Positions 31,761-42,800 of a DNA stretch of 64,000 nucleotides are shown piece by piece (within the stretch, counting starts at the first letter, position 1; each line of letters starts with the position of its first letter). The DNA lies in the NCBI GenBank assembly GCA_036678685.1, contig JAZIHH010000027.1, positions 186,001 through 250,000 of the forward strand, written 5' to 3'. Under the pieces are notes generated by a model. That model made no database searches and was not told the origin of the DNA. It worked only from the letters and a program-made list of their open reading frames with translations. The stretch is from JAZIHH01 sp036678685 (GTDB lineage: Bacteria > Bacillota > UBA4882 > UBA10575). Position numbers and translations under genes: made by a program.

Positions 31761-33676
31761 GTTGGATACAAAAACTTTATGAAACATACGAAAACTGTCA
31801 ATCTATGATCGGCGCCGAGGCGGATGAAAAAGCAATACCACTAATACCGATCTGCCATACTACCCAACAGGCACATATCGAAATTGTCCTTGATCAAGAA
31901 GGTAATTTTCTACGGGCAAAAGTGGTTGCTAAAGAGAATGCCCGGACTATTGTGCCGTGTACAGAGGCTTCCGGCGGTAGATCAGGAATAAGACCTGAAA
32001 GTCACCCGCTTTGCGATAAACTGCAATATGTGGCCGGTGATTTTGCTGACTTTGGAGGGAAAGTAACAAAGGGCTTTGCTGAAGATCCAAAAGAACCTTT
32101 TCGAAAATACAGGGAAATTCTGAGTGACTGGTGTGCCTCGCCGTTCACTCACCCTAAGATAAAAGCCGTTTTGAAGTACGTTGAAAAAGAACGTGTAATA
32201 AAAGACCTTGTTCAGCAGCAAATCCTCCATCTCGGGAATGACGGAAAACTCATAGACAAATGGGATAAAGAAAGCGGAAAGGAGGCACCGGAGATTTTTA
32301 AGGTTTTAGGAAACGCAAAACAGGGAGATGCCTTTGTCCGCTGGGCTGTCGAAATCCCGGGTGATCCGCAGGCCGCTGTCTGGACTGACATGGAACTCTT
32401 TACAAGTTGGATTAAGTACTATTCATCAACAAAACAGGAGAAGACTTTTTGTTACGTTACCGGCGATGAGCTTCCAGCTGCCGACCAGCACCCAGCCAAA
32501 TTGAGACATGACGGTGACAAGGCCAAATTAATCTCGGCCAACGATACCAGTGGTTTTACCTTCCGGGGCCGTTTTAGCACAGCGGGTCAGGCTTGTGGTG
32601 TTGGCTTTACAATAACCCAGAAAGCACATAACGCGCTCCGGTGGCTGATTGGGAAACAAGGATACAGGAGAGGGAGTCAGGCTATAGTGGCCTGGGCAGT
32701 TACAGGCGAGGAAATCCCCGCCCCTCTAGAGGATACCTTTTCCATGCTAGGGCTTGATTTGCTGGCAAGCGACTCCGAATCTTCTATTTCAACCGCCCAG
32801 GAATTTGCACTTAAGCTCAATAAGAAGATTGCCGGCTATAGCACAAAACTTGGCCCCACAACCGGTATTGTGGTTATAGGTTTGGATTCGGTAAATCCAG
32901 GCCGTATGTCTATCACCTTTTACCGGGAATTAACCGGCTCGGAGTTTTTGGAACGGCTCGAGAGATGGCATAACACTTGTTCCTGGATTCATGATTATCG
33001 CTTTGTTGAAGTAGATGGTGGAAAGAAAAAAGAAAGGAAGCGAATTAGATTTATTGGCGCACCCGCCCCAAATGATATTGCCGAAGCAGCTTACGGCAAC
33101 AAGGTCGACGATAATCTTCGAAAAGCAACAGTAGAACGAATTCTTCCCTGTATTATCGACGGGAGAAAATTACCGAAAGATCTGGTTGAATCAGCCGTCC
33201 GGCGAGCCTGCAACCGGATGGGAAAAGAAGATTGGGAATGGAACAAAACTCTTAGTATCGCTTGTGCTCTTTATAAAAAATATTATGAAGAGGAGGAATA
33301 TGAGATGGCTTTAGATGAGAATAGAAAAACCCGGGATTATCTTTATGGACGTTTACTAGCAATCGCTGACAACCTGGAAGAATGGGCTTTAAGAACAGCC
33401 GGTGAAAACCGCCAGACAAATGCCGCCCGCTTGATGCAACGTTTTGCAGAGCATCCTTATTCAACATGGCGGACGATTGAATTGGCTTTAGTTCCTTATA
33501 AAGCTAGGCTGGGCAATAAAGCTACAAAACACCTGCGGTTAATTACCGAGGTAATGAATATGTTTGATCCGGATGATTTTACCAACGACAGGAAGCTAAG
33601 CGGGGAATTTTTACTCGGATATCATTGCCAGCGTGAAGCCCTTTGGCGTAAGGAGGGTGATAGCGAAAAGGCTTAA
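31757..33676 (+). CDS. cas8c: Type I-C Cascade large subunit Cas8c (Csd1)
   Basis: A 639-residue protein of the Csd1 family, the large Cascade subunit that reads the PAM. It starts MSWIQKLYETYENC, the family's usual opening, and has CYVTGDELPAADQHPAKLRHDGDKAKLISANDTSGFTFRGRF (in parts), a hallmark of Csd1. The ATG at 31757 overlaps the cas5c stop (ATGA) and follows GGGGG; an in-frame ATG at 31733 inside cas5c would add eight unlikely residues. In I-C the small subunit Cas11 is usually translated from an internal start of this gene. An ATG at 33304 (MALDENRKTRDYLYGRLLAI) preceded by GAGGAGGAA is a very good candidate. Confidence 0.94.
   Translation: MSWIQKLYETYENCQSMIGAEADEKAIPLIPICHTTQQAHIEIVLDQEGNFLRAKVVAKENARTIVPCTEASGGRSGIRPESHPLCDKLQYVAGDFADFGGKVTKGFAEDPKEPFRKYREILSDWCASPFTHPKIKAVLKYVEKERVIKDLVQQQILHLGNDGKLIDKWDKESGKEAPEIFKVLGNAKQGDAFVRWAVEIPGDPQAAVWTDMELFTSWIKYYSSTKQEKTFCYVTGDELPAADQHPAKLRHDGDKAKLISANDTSGFTFRGRFSTAGQACGVGFTITQKAHNALRWLIGKQGYRRGSQAIVAWAVTGEEIPAPLEDTFSMLGLDLLASDSESSISTAQEFALKLNKKIAGYSTKLGPTTGIVVIGLDSVNPGRMSITFYRELTGSEFLERLERWHNTCSWIHDYRFVEVDGGKKKERKRIRFIGAPAPNDIAEAAYGNKVDDNLRKATVERILPCIIDGRKLPKDLVESAVRRACNRMGKEDWEWNKTLSIACALYKKYYEEEEYEMALDENRKTRDYLYGRLLAIADNLEEWALRTAGENRQTNAARLMQRFAEHPYSTWRTIELALVPYKARLGNKATKHLRLITEVMNMFDPDDFTNDRKLSGEFLLGYHCQREALWRKEGDSEKA
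33304..33676 (+). CDS. cas11c: Probable internally translated Cas11c small subunit within cas8c
   Basis: Inside cas8c and in the same frame, an ATG at 33304 stands behind GAGGAGGAATATG-type sequence with near-ideal spacing. It would yield a helical protein of about 123 residues from MALDENRKTRDYLYGRLLA onward. It is established for type I-C that Cas11 comes from such an internal start near the 3' end of cas8c. The ribosome binding site decides the call here; no expression evidence is available. Confidence 0.6.
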
Positions 33677-33756
33677 TAATCTTCTTAATAACATAACTAC
33701 ATATTCATATATCAAAACTATAAAAATTTAAAAAAAGAATAAAAGGGGGATTCACA

Positions 33757-34617
33757 TTGGAGACTTTGAAAAACAAAATTGATTTTGCGGTGATTGTGAC
33801 TGTAAAAAATGCCAATCCAAATGGTGATCCTTTAAGCGGAAACCGGCCCCGTATCACCTATGACGGCTTGGGGGAGATCTCGGATGTATGTATCAAAAGG
33901 AAAATAAGGAACCGTTTACTGGATGCAGGGTATCCTGTTTTCGTCCAGTCAGACGATTACAGGATTGACGATTACAGAAGCCTCCGCGCCCGGGCAGAAG
34001 GCGAGCTTAAAGGCATAGACATGAAAGACGAAACAAAATACCGGGAGGAAGCATGTAAAAAATGGATAGATGTCAGGGCTTTCGGCCAAGTTTTTGCCTA
34101 TAGTAGCGGAAAAGACGAGGAAAAAGGAGTTTCTATTGGTATCCGTGGTCCGGTCTCGATTCATCCGGCTTTCAGCGTTTGCCCCGTAAGCGTCTCCAGT
34201 ATTCAGATTACCAAAAGCGTCAGCGGAGAAGGTGACGGAACGAAAAGGGCGTCTGACACAATGGGAATGAAGCACCGGGTTGACCATGGGGTATACGTTT
34301 TTTACGGTAGTATGAACCCGCAATTGGCCGAAAAAACCGGTTTTACCAACGAAGATGCGGAAGCGATCAAAAAAGCTATAATTAACTTATTTGAAAATGA
34401 TTCGTCTTCAGCAAGGCCCGAAGGGAGCATGGAAGTTTACAGGGTCTATTGGTGGAAACATAACTGTAAAAACGGGCAGTATTCCTCGGCCAAGGTACAT
34501 CGTTCATTAAAAGTGTCCTTAAAAGAAGGAGTAACTGAACCGAAAGACATTTCCGATTACAATATTGAATTACAACATTTAGATGGATTGGAGCCGGAAA
34601 TTATTGAAGGGCGCTAA
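33757..34617 (+). CDS. cas7c: Type I-C Cascade backbone protein Cas7c (Csd2)
   Basis: A 286-residue RAMP protein that polymerises along the crRNA. Family signatures are IDFAVIVTVKNANPNGDPLSGNRPR near the N-terminus, IGIRGPVSIHPAFSVCPV, the thumb-region motif DTMGMKHRVDHGVYVFYGSMN, and YRVYWWKH near the end. It starts with TTG, seven bases after AAAAGGGGG. It is separated from cas8c by 80 AT-rich bases, the largest gap in the operon. Confidence 0.95.
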   Translation: METLKNKIDFAVIVTVKNANPNGDPLSGNRPRITYDGLGEISDVCIKRKIRNRLLDAGYPVFVQSDDYRIDDYRSLRARAEGELKGIDMKDETKYREEACKKWIDVRAFGQVFAYSSGKDEEKGVSIGIRGPVSIHPAFSVCPVSVSSIQITKSVSGEGDGTKRASDTMGMKHRVDHGVYVFYGSMNPQLAEKTGFTNEDAEAIKKAIINLFENDSSSARPEGSMEVYRVYWWKHNCKNGQYSSAKVHRSLKVSLKEGVTEPKDISDYNIELQHLDGLEPEIIEGR

Positions 34618-34622
34618 AAACC

Positions 34623-35288
34623 ATGTCTACCTATTCTGATGATGAATTGCTCATGCTCTCCGGTATTCAACACTTCGCTTTTTGCCGCCGCCAGTGGGCG
34701 CTGATCCACATTGAGCAACAATGGCAGGAAAATCTGCTCACTTTTGGGGGTAGAGAATTACATGAGCGTGCGGACGACCCTTTTTTTACTGAAGCACGGG
34801 GGCAGATGCTTATTTGCCGTTCTCTCCCCATTGTTTCTTATAGATTAGGACTATATGGGGTAGCTGATGTAGTTGAGTTTTATCATGATGAAAATGGTAT
34901 TACCATAAAAGGTCGATCGGGAAAATGGCGGCCGCACCCTGTCGAATATAAATTTGGACAACCTAAACCGGATGATTGGGACGAAGTACAACTTTGCGCC
35001 CAGGGATTTTGCCTTGAAGAAATGTTTAACATAACAATACCAGGTGGGGACCTGTTTTACGGTCGTATACGGCGGCGGCAACGAGTTGAGTTCAATGAAT
35101 CGCTTAGAGAACGCGTAATACAATTGGCGCAAGAGATGCACGATTTCTTTCGCCGGGGATATACACCCCCTCCCAATTACACAACATCATGTAAAAGGTG
35201 CTCTTTAATAGAAATTTGTTTGCCTCATTTAAGTTCCAAGCGTTCTGTAAGCCATTACTTGACTCGCGCTTTGCGTGACCCTGAATGA
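34623..35288 (+). CDS. cas4: CRISPR-associated exonuclease Cas4
   Basis: A 221-residue RecB-type nuclease that trims prespacers and selects the PAM together with Cas1-Cas2. SGIQHFAFCRRQWALIH contains the first cluster cysteine, C21. The nuclease core includes GVADVVEF and HPVEYKFGQPKPDDWDEVQLCAQGFCLEEMF (in parts), with the Asp, Glu and Lys of the RecB active site, and TTSCKRCSLIEICLP carries the remaining cluster cysteines. The ATG lies five bases after the cas7c stop. The stop overlaps an upstream in-frame ATG of cas1. Confidence 0.95.
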   Translation: MSTYSDDELLMLSGIQHFAFCRRQWALIHIEQQWQENLLTFGGRELHERADDPFFTEARGQMLICRSLPIVSYRLGLYGVADVVEFYHDENGITIKGRSGKWRPHPVEYKFGQPKPDDWDEVQLCAQGFCLEEMFNITIPGGDLFYGRIRRRQRVEFNESLRERVIQLAQEMHDFFRRGYTPPPNYTTSCKRCSLIEICLPHLSSKRSVSHYLTRALRDPE

Positions 35289-35305
35289 GAGGAGAGAGGT
35301 GGTTT

Positions 35306-36337
35306 TTGCGTAAGCTGTTAAATGTCTTGTATGTTACATCACCTGAAGCCTATTTGGCAAAGGAAGGTGAAAACGCCCTAGTCCTGGTGGATGATGAGGT
35401 TAAATTTCGAATTCCCATTCATAATTTGGAGGGCATTGTTTGCTTTGGATACACCGGCGCCAGCCCCGCACTAATGCATCTCTGTGCGGAAAGGGGGGTA
35501 GCCCTTTCTTTTCTTTCGGAAAGCGGGATGTTTTTGGCCAGGGTGAGCGGGCGAACATCAGGAAATGTTTTGCTTCGGCGCCGACAATATCGTTTGGCGG
35601 ATGACTTGGACGAATCTTTGCAACTGGCTAAAAGCTTCGTTTTTGGAAAAATTCATAATAGTAAATGTGTATTACAGCGTTTTCTTCGTGACCATGAAGG
35701 AAAAGGAGACGGGCAGGCTGTCCTAAATGGGGTTAAATTTCTTTCCTTACAGCAGCAAAAAGTTATTCAATGCCGAAATATGGAAACATTGCGAGGACTT
35801 GAAGGAGAAGGAGCAAGATCCTATTATGGAGTGTTTGACAACCTGATTTTAGAGTCCAAGGATATTTTTCAGTTTACAGGCAGGAGCCGGAGGCCGCCCC
35901 TTGACCCGGTGAATGCTGTGTTGTCATTTCTTTATACACTTTTAGCTCATGATTGTACGGCAGCCCTGGAAACTGTCGGTCTTGACCCACAGGTTGGTTT
36001 TCTTCATCGTGAACGTCCGGGGCGGCCTAGTTTAGCCCTGGATCTAATGGAAGAATTACGTCCATATTTAGTGGACCGGCTTACATTGTCACTAATTAAT
36101 AACCGCCAAATTGATAGCAAAAAGTTTGTTACTAAAGAATCGGGTGGTGTAATTATGAAAGAAGATCTGCGAAAAGAGATTATTACTGCATGGCAAAAAA
36201 GGAAACAGGAAGAGGTCATGCATCCCTTCTTAGGGGAAAAAATAGCTATTGGTTTAATTCCTTATGCCCAAGCATTATTGCTGGCACGGTACTTGCGGGG
36301 GGATTTAGACGCTTACCCGCCATTTCTGATGAAATGA
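35306..36337 (+). CDS. cas1: CRISPR integrase Cas1
   Basis: A 343-residue type I-C Cas1, the catalytic integrase of spacer acquisition. The N-terminus RKLLNVLYVTSPEAYLAKEGENALVLV is typical of the subtype. The metal-binding residues lie in GLEGEGARSYYGVF (Glu), FLHRERPGRPSLALDLMEELRP (His, Asp and Glu) and the intervening helical domain. TTG at 35306, just after GGAGAGAGGTGG, gives the conserved N-terminus; an ATG at 35285 overlaps cas4 and would add seven residues. No motif is missing. Confidence 0.95.
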   Translation: MRKLLNVLYVTSPEAYLAKEGENALVLVDDEVKFRIPIHNLEGIVCFGYTGASPALMHLCAERGVALSFLSESGMFLARVSGRTSGNVLLRRRQYRLADDLDESLQLAKSFVFGKIHNSKCVLQRFLRDHEGKGDGQAVLNGVKFLSLQQQKVIQCRNMETLRGLEGEGARSYYGVFDNLILESKDIFQFTGRSRRPPLDPVNAVLSFLYTLLAHDCTAALETVGLDPQVGFLHRERPGRPSLALDLMEELRPYLVDRLTLSLINNRQIDSKKFVTKESGGVIMKEDLRKEIITAWQKRKQEEVMHPFLGEKIAIGLIPYAQALLLARYLRGDLDAYPPFLMK

Positions 36338-36349
36338 GGTTGGTTTTTC

Positions 36350-36640
36350 ATGATGGTTTTAATAACATATGACGTTAATACAGAGACTCAGGCCGGGAAA
36401 AAAAGATTACGCTTAGTAGCCAAACAATGCCAGAATTACGGACAACGCGTGCAGTATTCTGTTTTTGAATGTCTGGTGGATCCAGTCCAATTTGCGCAGT
36501 TAAGAAAAGAATTGGAGAGAATTATTGACAAAGAAACTGACAGTCTCCGTTATTACTTTTTAGGTAAGAACTGGAAAAGAAGAGTTGAACATGTTGGGGC
36601 AAAAGCATCTTACGATCCGGAAGGAGTTTTAACAGTTTAG
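36350..36640 (+). CDS. cas2: CRISPR adaptation protein Cas2
   Basis: A 96-residue ferredoxin-fold protein that bridges two Cas1 dimers. It has the strand MVLITYDVNTE with D8 at the usual acidic position, followed by KKRLRLVAKQCQNYGQRVQYSVFECLVDP and DSLRYYFLGKNW. It starts with ATG-ATG after GAGG. The stop is 163 bases before the first repeat, so cas2 abuts the leader. Confidence 0.95.
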   Translation: MMVLITYDVNTETQAGKKRLRLVAKQCQNYGQRVQYSVFECLVDPVQFAQLRKELERIIDKETDSLRYYFLGKNWKRRVEHVGAKASYDPEGVLTV

Positions 36641-36803
36641 CGCGAGGTGGAAGCAAACATGGTTTTTAGCTTAATTAGTGTAGAAAAAATAAGGTGTTTA
36701 GCTTGTGTTTTTATGAACATAAGTTATGTTTCGGATGCAAATTTTCCCGGTTCGCGGAATATGCCTTCTAAACCATTGTGATTCCTTGTTTTGGGTATTC
36801 TAC
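36641..36803 (+). promoter_or_regulatory. CRISPR leader
   Basis: The 163 bases between cas2 and the first repeat are AT-rich with no gene. They contain two TTTAGCTT copies (around 36664 and 36697) and the perfect palindrome AACATAAGTTATGTT (36716-36730), 73 bases before the repeat. New spacers are expected to be added at its right end, next to TATTCTAC. Confidence 0.75.
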
Positions 36804-39800
36804 GTCGCCCTCCGTACGAGGGCGTGGATTGAAACTAATATAATTATGTGTCCACGTTGATAATTCCCCGTCGCCCTCCGTACGAGGGCGTGGATTGAAA
36901 CAGAGCAAATCAGGCAGGATTTGATCGACCAGCTGGTCGCCCTCCGTACGAGGGCGTGGATTGAAACCTTTGTACCGGTCGGTAGAGTTAGAGAAGCTTT
37001 GTCGCCCTCCGTACGAGGGCGTGGATTGAAACGACTTCACGGCTGTAGCCTTCCAAGTACCGCCGCGTCGCCCTCCGTACGAGGGCGTGGATTGAAACAG
37101 CAACCTGCAGCTGGCCGGGGCGGGAGCCATTGGTCGCCCTCCGTACGAGGGCGTGGATTGAAACCTGTACCTAAAGATGATGGACCGGATCCGAAACTCG
37201 CCCTCCGTACGAGGGCGTGGATTGAAACAACAGCCGTCCGCAGTGGGGACAAGGTTCAGGTGTCGCCCTCCGTACGAGGGCGTGGATTGAAACCCCCTTT
37301 ATTATAGGTCCAGGCCATCAAACATTACGTCGCCCTCCGTACGAGGGCGTGGATTGAAACAATATTGCCGTTGATATGGTGGTTGGGGAATTTGTCGCCC
37401 TCCGTACGAGGGCGTGGATTGAAACTCTTTGAATCTATCAGAAATTACACGGATACGGTCGCCCTCCGTACGAGGGCGTGGATTGAAACCGGCGTCGTAG
37501 ACCTGGTCCATGTCGTTGTAGTCGTCGCCCTCCGTACGAGGGCGTGGATTGAAACAAAACAAGATTCTTCCGGGTACTTATATCAATTTGTCGCCCTCCG
37601 TACGAGGGCGTGGATTGAAACTATAAAATATCCAAAGTATGATCCCGGTAAAAATGTCGCCCTCCGTACGAGGGCGTGGATTGAAACTGTGATTGTGTCA
37701 CCATCATAAACTACACTACCACGTCGCCCTCCGTACGAGGGCGTGGATTGAAACTCCGTTGCCCGCTCCACCATCACGGGCAGGCCGTGTCGCCCTCCGT
37801 ACGAGGGCGTGGATTGAAACCCTTATGGCGCGGTAGAACTAGACTATCAGACAGGTCGCCCTCCGTACGAGGGCGTGGATTGAAACAAAGCATCACTCTG
37901 GCCGTCCGGACCGGGAAATACGTCGCCCTCCGTACGAGGGCGTGGATTGAAACCGCGAATTGAAAGAATTGTATGAGAAGCAGATGGTGTCGCCCTCCGT
38001 ACGAGGGCGTGGATTGAAACGCACGAAACAGGAAGAGCTAGCCCAGGCAAAAGCGTCGCCCTCCGTACGAGGGCGTGGATTGAAACACTGTTGAGGAAGT
38101 CCAAAAACTCGCCCTTGAGAGTCGCCCTCCGTACGAGGGCGTAGATTGAAACCAGAACTACAAAAGATACAACATACCAAAAGCGCAGGTCGCCCTCCGT
38201 ACGAGGGCGTGGATTGAAACCTGAACGGACGCGACACCCCAATCATGGAGTCTCAAGTCGCCCTCCGTACGAGGGCGTGGATTGAAACCTGCAGCATCAG
38301 TCCGCGTTTACCGTCAGCCCTTGTCGCCCTCCGTACGAGGGCGTGGATTGAAACAGAAATAATGGGAAGATGGTGTTTAATTGCATGGACGTCGCCCTCC
38401 GTACGAGGGCGTGGATTGAAACTTGGAGTTGTTGTTTTAGGAGTTCCAACTGGCCGGGTCGCCCTCCGTACGAGGGCGTGGATTGAAACGCATGTTAAGC
38501 GGTTCGCCGGTACGCCAAAGGTAGTCGCCCTCCGTACGAGGGCGTGGATTGAAACTCGGGCGTTAGATACGTTTTGTGATGCGCTATGGTTGTCGCCCTC
38601 CGTACGAGGGCGTGGATTGAAACGGCGATCGTGATGGATCCATCGTATTTGATTTTTGTCGCCCTCCGTACGAGGGCGTGGATTGAAACCGCCTGGTGAA
38701 AGCAAGGTGTTTAATCTGAAGCTTGTCGCCCTCCGTACGAGGGCGTGGATTGAAACCGGAAATAGCGCGCGGTCGTTAAACAGTTTAAGATGTCGCCCTC
38801 CGTACGAGGGCGTGGATTGAAACTTTGTTATTTATAGCGGTGTAAAGCCGTTTTTTTGTCGCCCTCCGTACGAGGGCGTGGATTGAAACATATGATCCGA
38901 CCAGGAATATCCACTAAAATAGGAAGTCGCCCTCCGTACGAGGGCGTGGATTGAAACCCTGCTTAATAAAGATAAGCCCCACCCCTAAAACGTCGCCCTC
39001 CGTACGAGGGCATGGATTGAAACGGCACGGTCCGCATGGGGGTAATGGCGCCGTTTCGTCGCCCTCCGTACGAGGGCGTGGATTGAAACAATGCAGTAAT
39101 GGTGTTGTTGATCCCCGCCCCGAGTCGCCCTCCGTACGAGGGCGTGGATTGAAACATAGCTAAACTTAAGGCTTTAGTCCCGCATGAGTTGTCGCCCTCC
39201 GTACGAGGGCGTGGATTGAAACCTGGGTGCGAAACAGATTAGCTCTCCAGCTAGGGCGTCGCCCTCCGTACGAGGGCGTGGATTGAAACCTCCCCTGGCA
39301 TTGTCATCCTTTAGCATTGTGATGTCGCCCTCCGTACGAGGGCGTGGATTGAAACTTGAGATAGAAGACATTTGGAATGTCCCAAACTTGTCGCCCTCCG
39401 TACGAGGGCGTGGATTGAAACTTGAATATCTGGCATTTTGGTCGCCGCCTTTCTTGTCGCCCTCCGTACGAGGGCGTGGATTGAAACATGTCATACTCAA
39501 AACCGAAGAGAGCATTATCCTCGTCGCCCTCCGTACGAGGGCGTGGATTGAAACAATGATATTATGGTTTTACAATCAGCAAATAACCGTCGCCCTCCGT
39601 ACGAGGGCGTGGATTGAAACACCCAGCCAGAAATACACCTCATAACCATAACGCGTCGCCCTCCGTACGAGGGCGTGGATTGAAACTCTGTCCATGTAAT
39701 ACTGACCTTTTAGACCAAACGTCGCCCTCCGTACGAGGGCGTGGATTGAAACTGGGATTGTTAAAGCTTTTCCAAACGAACCTTTGGTCGCCCTCCGTAC

Positions 39801-42800
39801 GAGGGCGTGGATTGAAACAGATCGGCATTACTCAGGTTGGCACGACTTAGATGTCGCCCTCCGTACGAGGGCGTGGATTGAAACAAACGGAAGGAGGGGA
39901 AATACTCATGAGCTTTGCGTCGCCCTCCGTACGAGGGCGTGGATTGAAACGCAATGCCGCTGCAGCCACTCGAACCAGGTCCGGGTCGCCCTCCGTACGA
40001 GGGCGTGGATTGAAACAGGTGGCTCGCGGTAACGGTAAGTCGACGATGTTGTCGCCCTCCGTACGAGGGCGTGGATTGAAACAGTCGGAGGGGTGGCAGG
40101 TGCGGGAAATCTGCGTGTCGCCCTCCGTACGAGGGCGTGGATTGAAACAGCGCTTTTAAACCTATTTGTTATTTATAGCGGCGTCGCCCTCCGTACGAGG
40201 GCGTGGATTGAAACATGACAGGATGGTGCAAGGGCAAACAAAAGCGCCGTCGCCCTCCGTACGAGGGCGTGGATTGAAACTCGTTTCCCAACACCTTCGA
40301 CAAGCGGAGACCCGTCGCCCTCCGTACGAGGGCGTGGATTGAAACCAAAAGCCCGACAGTAAAAGTGATCGCGGTCATCTTGTCGCCCTCCGTACGAGGG
40401 CGTGGATTGAAACAATAGAGCCATGATTCCACTCCCCTCGTTAGCTCGTCGCCCTCCGTACGAGGGCGTGGATTGAAACGCTGAATTTGTGTATACGGAC
40501 CAGGTCGAAAGCGGTCGCCCTCCGTACGAGGGCGTGGATTGAAACTTGGAAGATTTTGTACTTGTATAAGCCGCCCCGCGTCGCCCTCCGTACGAGGGCG
40601 TGGATTGAAACTGGAGAGCAGCGCGGATTTCGGGGAAATCATCCCGTCGCCCTCCGTACGAGGGCGTGGATTGAAACTTTCAGTCATGATTCTGCCTCCA
40701 GTATCGCAGCCGTCGCCCTCCGTACGAGGGCGTGGATTGAAACGAACGTCGTGCGCCGCAGAAGCTCCATGCGGTCTCGTCGCCCTCCGTACGAGGGCGT
40801 GGATTGAAACTCGTCGATCTCCGCATGGATGTCGCCGGCGAGTGTGTCGCCCTCCGTACGAGGGCGTGGATTGAAACTCAAAGATGCTCTGCTTAACCCA
40901 AACGTAATCAGTCGCCCTCCGTACGAGGGCGTGGATTGAAACGCGGAGAGCGGTGCGGTCGTGCTGCCCTACAGCGGTCGCCCTCCGTACGAGGGCGTGG
41001 ATTGAAACGCCCTCAGCTTGGCCGCGTTGCGAGCGATGGCATGTCGCCCTCCGTACGAGGGCGTGGATTGAAACTGAGTTGGCCAGGCGGGTACCAAAAA
41101 CCGTTAAAGTCGCCCTCCGTACGAGGGCGTGGATTGAAACTTTCCAATTTCGGGAAACTCTACGTTCTGAGTCAGTCGCCCTCCGTACGAGGGCGTGGAT
41201 TGAAACTCCAGCAGGCCACGAATCTCGGCCTTGCGCGCCTGTCGCCCTCCGTACGAGGGCGTGGATTGAAACAGAATTGGTGGAAAGGAGAATTGATCAA
41301 AATGACGTCGCCCTCCGTACGAGGGCGTGGATTGAAACGATTTGTAACGCACCAAAAGAACGTGAACAACAGGCGTCGCCCTCCGTACGAGGGCGTGGAT
41401 TGAAACGTCCGAGGAGGTCTACCGGGCAACGGTGGATGTGGTCGCCCTCCGTACGAGGGCGTGGATTGAAACTTTTATATTATGCAGAAGTTGGTGATTA
41501 GATGAAGTCGCCCTCCGTACGAGGGCGTGGATTGAAACAACTGTATCAGTAACCCATTCACCGCCATACCTAGTCGCCCTCCGTACGAGGGCGTGGATTG
41601 AAACTGAGTGGTATTGCGAGTACCACTTAGATAAATATGTCGCCCTCCGTACGAGGGCGTGGATTGAAACCGTGACCTCTATGACAAAGTCGTAGGCCAC
41701 TCGTGTCGCCCTCCGTACGAGGGCGTGGATTGAAACATAGACGCCGTGCAATACAAAAAGTATGAGGGGGTCGCCCTCCGTACGAGGGCGTGGATTGAAA
41801 CACAGATGAGCACAAGAAAAAAATTAGCCTTGCACGTCGCCCTCCGTACGAGGGCGTGGATTGAAACAGTCCTCCGGAGCCATCACCATCCTAACGCTGC
41901 GTCGCCCTCCGTACGAGGGCGTGGATTGAAACCCGCCTCGACCTCTGCCTTGCGTATCCCGGCTAGCGTCGCCCTCCGTACGAGGGCGTGGATTGAAACG
42001 ATTTGACCAAGAGCAACAGAGCGGCGTCGGGTGTCGCCCTCCGTACGAGGGCGTGGATTGAAACTCCCAGGCCCGGAAGTCAACCCACTCGGAGCGGTCG
42101 TCGCCCTCCGTACGAGGGCGTGGATTGAAACCGGACCAGTGTACAGGTATTTTGACAAACGAATTGGTCGCCCTCCGTACGAGGGCGTGGATTGAAACGC
42201 TATTGCCGCGGCATCGAACCGGGTATGCTGGTGTCGCCCTCCGTACGAGGGCGTGGATTGAAACTGACCAGGAGATAACCGATCGCGAAGTACGGATGTC
42301 GCCCTCCGTACGAGGGCGTGGATTGAAACTTCAAAGTTTGAGCCACTGGCCAGCGACAGCAACGTCGCCCTCCGTACGAGGGCGTGGATTGAAACTTTAG
42401 AAGAGGCGGTAATTAAGGAAGCCGTGGCAAATGTCGCCCTCCGTACGAGGGCGTGGATTGAAACAAAAGCCCAGGCGTATTTGAGGTCTGGCGACATGTC
42501 GCCCTCCGTACGAGGGCGTGGATTGAAACCGAAAAGCGACAAGGAGACTTTGCGGAAAATCGAGTCGCCCTCCGTACGAGGGCGTGGATTGAAACTTGCT
42601 CAGTTGGCCGCCGCGCCGGTGGAAAAAGCGTCGCCCTCCGTACGAGGGCGTGGATTGAAACAGACTAAAGGTAAAAGGAACGCGTTTGGTTGGTGGTCGC
42701 CCTCCGTACGAGGGCGTGGATTGAAACGGCGATCGTGATAGAGCCGTCGTATTTGATTTTTACGTCGCCCTCCGTACGAGGGCGTGGATTGAAACACGAG

